NCBI GenBank assembly: GCA_934667815.1
Contig: CAKUMO010000008.1
Location: forward strand, 1 to 64,000
DNA length: 64,000 nucleotides
Reading direction: 5' to 3'
Origin: an uncultured Oscillospiraceae bacterium
GTDB lineage: Bacteria; Bacillota; Clostridia; Oscillospirales; Oscillospiraceae
The notes under the pieces were generated by a model. The model saw nothing but the letters and a program-made list of their open reading frames with translations, searched no databases and had not been told where the DNA came from. Every line of letters starts with the position of its first letter. Position 1 is the first letter of the stretch. A program made the translations under genes and the position numbers. Of the stretch, positions 59,721-64,000 are shown piece after piece.

Positions 59721-60740
59721 TCAGCTCCTTTCCGTCGAAATCGCTACGGCGTGGCATACGGCCGGAATGGACTCGCCCTGCTGTGTGGACAGTGGCGAAA
59801 GCAGTGCGCCCGTACCACAGAACAGGAGATTTTTGATCTCGCCGCTGCGCAGTTTGTTCAGAAGATAGCCGCACAGCACGCTTGCGCTGCATCCGCAGCC
59901 GGAGCCGCCGCAGTGCACGTCCTGCTTCTCGGTGTCGAAAATCAACACGCCGCAGTCCTGATAGCGCTCCTTCAGCCGCACGCCCTCACGAGAGAACAGC
60001 TCGCGCACCAGCTCGCTTCCGAGCTTGCCGAGGTCGCCCGTAACAATCAGGTCGTAGTCCTCCGGCGCGCGGTGCAGATCGTCAAAATGCGCACGCAGCG
60101 TCTCAAAGGCTGCGGGGGCCATGGCAGCGCCCATGTTGTTGGCGTCCTTGATTCCCGCATCGACGATCGTGCCGATGGTCGCGCTGCGCAGAAACGGCCC
60201 CGCGCCCTCCACACCCAGAATCACCGCGCCCGCGCCCGTGACCGTCCACTGCGCCGTGGGCGTGCGCTGGCCGCCGTAGCCTAAGGGAAAGCGGTACTGC
60301 CGCTCGGACGAGGCAAAATGTGACGAGGTCATCGCCAGCGCCCGTCGGCAGAACCCACCGCTCACGGCCATACCCGCCAGCAGCAGGCTCTCGGCCATGG
60401 TCGAGCACGCGCCATAGAGGCCGAAGGCCGGTACTTCGCTGTTGCGCAGAGAAAAGGTCGAGCCGATGCACTGGTTTAGGAGGTCGCCCAAAAATGCCGC
60501 ATCCAGCGCGGATTCCTCGAGCTTGGCCTTGTTCAGCGCGATGCGCAGCGCCTGCTTCTGCATCTGCGTCTCGGCCTTTTCCCATGTTTTCTGGCCGAAG
60601 GACGTGTCATCCGACGTCAGGTCGAAGCTCGTGCGCAGCGGCCCCTGCGCCTCTTTTTTCCCCGCGACGGACGCATAGGCGAGGATCGCAGGCGGTTGCG
60701 GAAAAACGATGCTCCGCCTGCCGCGGTGATTGGATTCCAT
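59721..60740 (-). CDS. spoVAD: Stage V sporulation protein AD
   Basis: ATG at 60740 (MESNHRGRRSIVFPQPPAIL) follows GGGGGAC; the upstream six codons are unlikely. The 339-aa protein has the thiolase-like fold of SpoVAD (GACSTMAESLLLAGMAVSGG, HFASSERQYRFPLGYGGQRT, CGGSGCGCSASVLCGY), the dipicolinate-binding SpoVA subunit. spoVAE follows by 4 bp. spoVAC, usually just upstream, is absent here. A CATAATA box like the sigma-G -10 lies about 30 bp before the start, with no clear -35. Confidence 0.94.
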   Translation of the reverse strand: MESNHRGRRSIVFPQPPAILAYASVAGKKEAQGPLRTSFDLTSDDTSFGQKTWEKAETQMQKQALRIALNKAKLEESALDAAFLGDLLNQCIGSTFSLRNSEVPAFGLYGACSTMAESLLLAGMAVSGGFCRRALAMTSSHFASSERQYRFPLGYGGQRTPTAQWTVTGAGAVILGVEGAGPFLRSATIGTIVDAGIKDANNMGAAMAPAAFETLRAHFDDLHRAPEDYDLIVTGDLGKLGSELVRELFSREGVRLKERYQDCGVLIFDTEKQDVHCGGSGCGCSASVLCGYLLNKLRSGEIKNLLFCGTGALLSPLSTQQGESIPAVCHAVAISTERS

Positions 60741-60790
60741 GGACAGTCCCCCGATCAAAAATTCATGTGCTTATTATGCGCTTATGTGCG

Positions 60791-60826
60791 CAAAAAAACC
60801 GCAGCAGGAAATTCATCCTGCTGCGG
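60791..60826 (-). terminator. Terminator of the NlpC/P60 gene
   Basis: CCGCAGCAGGA and TCCTGCTGCGG pair and are followed on the minus strand by seven Ts. Confidence 0.92.
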
Positions 60827-60842
60827 AAAATTATGTCATTAT

Positions 60843-62033
60843 TCAGTCAACGATGCGGCGGGCACCGATGTAGCGGTTGAGGTACCAGCTTTCCGTCAGG
60901 TTGGAAATGACGACGCCGGTCGCGGAACCTTGCGCGTGGACGAACTGGCCGCCGCCGATGTACATGCCGACATGGGATGCATACGAGCCGGAACCGAAGA
61001 ATACGAGGTCGCCGGGACGCAGGCTGTCATAGGAAACGGAGTAGCCGTTTGCAAGCTGTGCCGTCGCGGTGCGGTTGATGCTCACGCTGAACTGACGGTA
61101 GATGTACTGCACAAAGCCCGAGCAGTCGAAGCCGGAGGGCGTCGTGCCGCCGTAGACGTAAGGATAACCGACGAACTTCTGCGCATAGGCCGCGATCTGT
61201 GCGCCGAGGCTGGAGGAATCGTAATCATCCGAAGGAGCCGAAGGCGTGGAAGGCGTTTCGCTGCTGCCGCTGTCGGACGAGCCGCCGGAGGACGAGCCGT
61301 TATCGGAGGAGGCGCTGCCGTTATTCGCGGGCGGAACCTCGGTCAAATCGACGAGGTCGCTGCGGATGTAACCAACCTGACCATTGTACTTGACCTTGTA
61401 CCAGCCGCAGTTAAAGCCGAAGATGTCAACCTTTTCGCCCTTGCTGGCCTGATCGACGAGCGTGCTGCCCGTGGACGGGCCGCTGCGGATATTGACGAGG
61501 GAGCTGTTGATCTCGCCTTCGCCAAGATCGACGTTCTCACGATCCTTCACCTCGAGGTAATCGGCAGACATATAGCCGGTCTTGAGGTTGTAAATGACCT
61601 TGTACCAGCCGCCCTCTTTGTCGATGATGACAACGTTTGCGCCGTTGCGGGCGGTGGCGAGGACAGCCGAGCTGGTCGAAGCGCTCTCGCGCAGGCGCAG
61701 GCCGCTGTTGGCCTTGACGATGCCGATGCCGGACTTGACGCCCTCGACATCGGAACCGTTCGAGGAAGTCTCCTCGGTGACGTTCAGGTAATCGCCGTGC
61801 ATATAGCCGGTCTGGTTGTTATAAATGACCTTGTACCAGTCGCCTTCCTTGGAAACGACGGAAACGCTCGCGCCGTTCGACGCAATCGCAAGCGTGCTCG
61901 TATCCGTAGACGCGCCGGACCGCAGGCGCAGGCCGCCATTGGCATCGACGATGCCCGTCCCGGCCGCGCTGGCCGTAACGGCCGCCGTGACCATGATGGA
62001 CACCGCGATCAAGCTCCGATAAAACCGTTTCAT
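60843..62033 (-). CDS. Secreted SH3 x3 - NlpC/P60 peptidoglycan hydrolase
   Basis: ATG at 62033 follows GGGAGG. The 396-aa protein has a signal peptide (MKRFYRSLIAVSIMVTAAVT ending near ASA). Three bacterial SH3 domains follow (about 28-85, 100-160, 170-232; LRLRSGASTDTSTLA, LRLRESASTSSAVLA, VNIRSGPSTGSTLVD), then a Ser/Gly/Pro linker and an NlpC/P60 domain. The catalytic Cys is in GFDCSGFVQYIY and His in SHVGMYIGGG, with a third polar His in FVHAQG. It cleaves D-Glu-diamino acid bonds in wall peptides outside the cell. Confidence 0.94.
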   Translation of the reverse strand: MKRFYRSLIAVSIMVTAAVTASAAGTGIVDANGGLRLRSGASTDTSTLAIASNGASVSVVSKEGDWYKVIYNNQTGYMHGDYLNVTEETSSNGSDVEGVKSGIGIVKANSGLRLRESASTSSAVLATARNGANVVIIDKEGGWYKVIYNLKTGYMSADYLEVKDRENVDLGEGEINSSLVNIRSGPSTGSTLVDQASKGEKVDIFGFNCGWYKVKYNGQVGYIRSDLVDLTEVPPANNGSASSDNGSSSGGSSDSGSSETPSTPSAPSDDYDSSSLGAQIAAYAQKFVGYPYVYGGTTPSGFDCSGFVQYIYRQFSVSINRTATAQLANGYSVSYDSLRPGDLVFFGSGSYASHVGMYIGGGQFVHAQGSATGVVISNLTESWYLNRYIGARRIVD

Positions 62034-62057
62034 TGCGAAACCTCCCAAAGTGCAGAT

Positions 62058-62351
62058 TTATTTCGCGCTGTTGAGCGCTCTCTCCAGCCACACACAGCCA
62101 ACATCCAACGCCGTGTAGAAGCCGTCCTTTTCGCTTTTTTTCACAACGCGGTCACGGGCCTTGACGGCCGGATCCGTCCGCTGAAGCTGAACGGAGACCT
62201 TCGTTGCCAGCTCGAGATCATCGAGCTTTTTGGATTCCAGCACCTGCAGCATGACGATGTATTCGTCTGCCATGGAGCCGTAATAGACCAGATTGTCCTT
62301 GCGCATCAGGGGATGACCCTTGTAGGTGAGGACTTCATTTTGTTCGGGCAT
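62058..62351 (-). CDS. Conserved small cytosolic protein of unknown function
   Basis: ATG at 62351 follows GGGAGG. The 97-aa product (MPEQNEVLTYKGHPLMRKDN, then YYGSMADEYIVMLQVLES) is soluble, with a central helix and a KARDRVVKKSEKDGFY segment. I recognise it as a conserved Clostridia protein without known role. It has its own promoter and ends 25 bp before the NlpC/P60 start. Confidence 0.7.
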   Translation of the reverse strand: MPEQNEVLTYKGHPLMRKDNLVYYGSMADEYIVMLQVLESKKLDDLELATKVSVQLQRTDPAVKARDRVVKKSEKDGFYTALDVGCVWLERALNSAK

Positions 62352-62378
62352 ATAAACCTCCCATAAAAATGTAACTAA

Positions 62379-62407
62379 ATTGTAACACATGGAAATCGTT
62401 TTGTCAA
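62379..62407 (-). promoter_or_regulatory. Promoter of the 97-aa gene (and possibly NlpC/P60)
   Basis: Minus strand TTGACA - 17 bp - TACAAT, 28 bp before the start. Confidence 0.85.
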
Positions 62408-62589
62408 CACTATTTTGCATTTTGCTACATCTTGTAGCCGCTTTGCAAGTGCGCGCTGTGGAAAATACCACGTCTTGTGGTTCTGCGAGGGAAATTGGAT
62501 GTTGTTTTGGGGGATTTCGAAAACTTTTTTGTCGGAAAAAGATTACAAGGGCAGCCTGTCAAAACCCTGTCCAGCCGAAAGCTTCGGAG

Positions 62590-62850
62590 GGAGGGATAGT
62601 GTAATACTACCGATTCTTGATTTCATCAAGAATCCCGTGCGCCTTGCGCACTATGGAGCACGCCGACGGCGTGCTCCGCGTCTTGTGCAGAATTTGACGC
62701 GCCTGCGGCGCTATGAAAAGCCGTTGGCTTTTCATGAAATTCTAGTATGAAAGGGAACCGTCACACCGAGCCGCAGCGAGGCGTTTCGGAGCGCAACCGC
62801 CGCAAAAGCGGCGGCTCTTAGCGCGGAGATGGGTTCCCTTTCGCGTTCAA
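62590..62850. other. Hairpin-dense non-coding region
   Basis: In 231 bases (62612-62842) seven stems are seen: GATTCTTGA/TCAAGAATC, GTGCGC/GCGCAC, GGAGCACGCC/GGCGTGCTCC, GCGTC/GACGC, GCGCC/GGCGC, ATGAAAAGCC/GGCTTTTCAT, and GAAAGGGAACC/GGTTCCCTTTC. The last encloses CCGCCGC/GCGGCGG. ATACTA (about 62604) and TAGTAT (about 62743) can close the first six. No convincing ORF exists. It is either a structured RNA or a cluster of intergenic palindromes. Bases 62408-62589 hold nothing I can assign. Confidence 0.5.
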
Positions 62851-62867
62851 TAACCCGCCGCAGCGGC

Positions 62868-62985
62868 CAAAATTGCAAAATAATAAAAAATACAAATTCA
62901 GATTTTGCAATTTTGCCTTCAGCTTGCCATAAAGTCCAGAGGAAGCTTTATGGCAAGCTGAAGGGGCTTCTTGCGGAAGCCCCTT
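62868..62985 (-). terminator. Three hairpins behind ireB, including its terminator
   Basis: 62961-62985 (AAGGGGCTTC/GAAGCCCCTT) lies 16 bp past the ireB stop. Next is an 18-bp perfect stem (62917-62934 with 62946-62963), then a 14-bp AT-rich stem CAAAATTGCAAAAT/ATTTTGCAATTTTG (62868-62881 with 62902-62915). Confidence 0.75.
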
Positions 62986-63001
62986 GCCCGCTATTCGGCA
63001 G

Positions 63002-63247
63002 TCAGTCGAACAGATAATGACGAACCAGCTCCTGCAGGAGCTCGTCGCGGTCGAGCTTGCAGATGAGGCTGCGAGCGTTATTGTGATTCGTGATATAGGT
63101 CGGATCCTCGGAGAGAAGATAGCCGACGATCTGGTTGATGGGATTGTAGCCCTTCTCCGTCAGGGAGCGGTAGACCTCGGTGAGAATCCGCTTCATTTCG
63201 TCAGAATTGTCCGCCGGTACGGTGAATTTAATGGTGTTGTCGTCCAA
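63002..63247 (-). CDS. ireB: IreB-family regulatory phosphoprotein (UPF0297)
   Basis: The start is TTG at 63247 with AAAGGAGG 8 bp upstream. The 81-aa protein matches IreB/YrzL end to end: [40 protein letters not shown] and [11 protein letters not shown]. In Enterococcus IreB is phosphorylated by the PASTA kinase IreK on N-terminal threonines; Thr 5 and Thr 9 are candidates here. A promoter TTTACT - 17 - TATGAT precedes it. Confidence 0.95.
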   Translation of the reverse strand: MDDNTIKFTVPADNSDEMKRILTEVYRSLTEKGYNPINQIVGYLLSEDPTYITNHNNARSLICKLDRDELLQELVRHYLFD

Positions 63248-63366
63248 AACGTTCGCCTCCTTTACACCTTTTCCTTATCATATACCAATTTCGCGGCAAA
63301 GTAAAGCCGAAAACGTGAATAATTTGGAAATATTCGGCTGCAAAGGAAAAATCGGCCGTTTTTTCC

Positions 63367-64000
63367 TCAGCGCAGCTTCGCGCCGAGCGTCTCCTCGAGC
63401 TTTTGCAGCACGGCGGAGATCACGCCGTCGGAGTCCGCATCGGTAAGCGTGCGGTCGTCGGCACGCAGCGTCAGGCTGAAGGCCACGCTCTTTTTGCCTT
63501 CGGGCACGCCCCTGCCGCGGTAGATGTCAAACAGCTTTACCTGCCGCAGGAGCTTGCCTCCGGCCTTCCGGATGCACGTCTCCAGCTCAGCCACGGTCAG
63601 CGTCTCGTCGCACACGACGGCAATGTCGCGGGAAACGGCGGGATACTTGGGAAGCGGCTGATAGGTCTTTTCCGGCAGCTCCAGCGCGGCCAGCGCGGTG
63701 AAGTCCAGCTCGGCCGCATAGACCTCAGCGTCAATGCCGTAATTCTGCGTAACCAGCGGATGCACCTGACCGAACACGCCGATGTCCACGCCGTCGATCG
63801 TCACGCGTGCGCAGCGGCCGGGATGGTAGCTCGGATGGTTCTTCTCGGCGGTGTAGACGGCGGGCTTGACATTCAGTCCGCGCAGAATCGCCTCGATCTC
63901 GCCCTTGAGGGAGAAGAAGTCCTCGTTTTCGCCATAAGTACCGAGAACAAGGTGCTTTGGCTCGTCGGGCAGCGTCTGCCCTTCCTTGGGCAGGTACACC
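63367..64000 (-). CDS. pheT: Phenylalanyl-tRNA synthetase beta subunit, C-terminal part
   Basis: The frame runs off the right edge, and the last 210 codons are present. They cover the end of the B3/B4-linked catalytic-like core (LVLGTYGENEDFFSLKGEIE, HPGRCARVTIDGVDIGVFGQ, VHP) and the complete FDX-ACB anticodon-binding domain (PLPKYPAVSRDIAVVCDETL, FDIYRGRGVPEGKKSVAFSL) ending ETLGAKLR. With PheS it charges tRNA-Phe. Confidence 0.95.
   Translation of the reverse strand, partial: VYLPKEGQTLPDEPKHLVLGTYGENEDFFSLKGEIEAILRGLNVKPAVYTAEKNHPSYHPGRCARVTIDGVDIGVFGQVHPLVTQNYGIDAEVYAAELDFTALAALELPEKTYQPLPKYPAVSRDIAVVCDETLTVAELETCIRKAGGKLLRQVKLFDIYRGRGVPEGKKSVAFSLTLRADDRTLTDADSDGVISAVLQKLEETLGAKLR

Noticed and set aside
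1..64000. CRISPR arrays, rRNA genes or an origin of replication
   Set aside because: No regularly spaced identical repeats, no rRNA sequence and no DnaA-box cluster were seen on reading both strands.

Overview
The window comes from a GC-rich, endospore-forming Firmicute, most likely a gut Oscillospiraceae-type Clostridium relative. The evidence is sporulation genes (a spoIVB fragment, spoVAD, spoVAE), an LPXTG/sortase cell wall, large serine recombinases in tandem, strong Shine-Dalgarno sites with occasional TTG/GTG starts, and an ireB gene close to pheT. No species can be named from the sequence alone.

Region 1-13.1 kb is an accessory graveyard. It opens with a tRNA-Val, followed by a decayed prophage tail region, a lipoprotein, broken regulators, a GNAT enzyme, the first 33 codons of a plasmid/ICE-type relaxase abutting an internal fragment of an IS256-family transposase, and an intact block of three large serine recombinases (5.9-10.8 kb). 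The block ends directly against the last 46 codons of spoIVB, starting at the catalytic-serine motif, so an element driven by these recombinases has split a sporulation protease gene. The 5' half of spoIVB is not in the window. A broken RelB/DinJ antitoxin, a metallophosphoesterase, a truncated XRE regulator and a frameshifted ATC-hydrolase-family gene follow.

Region 13.2-24.7 kb is a sortase-assembled pilus locus read leftward: a signal-peptidase-like protein lacking both catalytic residues, a 1325-aa tip adhesin, the major pilin, sortase C, a proline-tailed base pilin and a second sortase. Upstream are a LytS-type sensor kinase and a response regulator with a SARP-like DNA-binding domain. 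The pilus promoter carries heptamer direct repeats at an 11-bp period, the type of site SARP proteins bind.

Region 24.7-31.6 kb encodes aspartate-family amino acid synthesis as two divergent operons, thrC-thrB-dapF and hom-lysC-asd, whose predicted -10 boxes overlap. Region 31.6-43.7 kb holds housekeeping and less familiar genes: a VWA/macro-domain pair, two paralogous membrane proteins with near-identical promoters, DUF362, a low-molecular-weight tyrosine phosphatase, pseudouridine catabolism (psuK-psuG), nudC, GNAT, an aromatic-acid-exporter-like protein, an M14 peptidase and an XRE/zinc-ribbon regulator. Region 44-50.4 kb is one 2103-aa cell-surface protein with a PHP-type domain. Region 50.6-64 kb holds YibE/F, a three-gene membrane/UbiA envelope cluster, a three-gene spore-coat/cortex-like operon, a phosphoribosyltransferase, spoVAE/spoVAD, an SH3-NlpC/P60 hydrolase, ireB and the 3' end of pheT.

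A roughly 250-bp repeat occurs three times (21.7, 43.7 and 51.9 kb). Each copy lies immediately behind the terminator hairpin of the upstream gene and in the same orientation to that gene. In two copies the whole hairpin is duplicated on the far side. This terminator-associated repeat and the serine-recombinase element in spoIVB are the best candidates for undescribed biology here.
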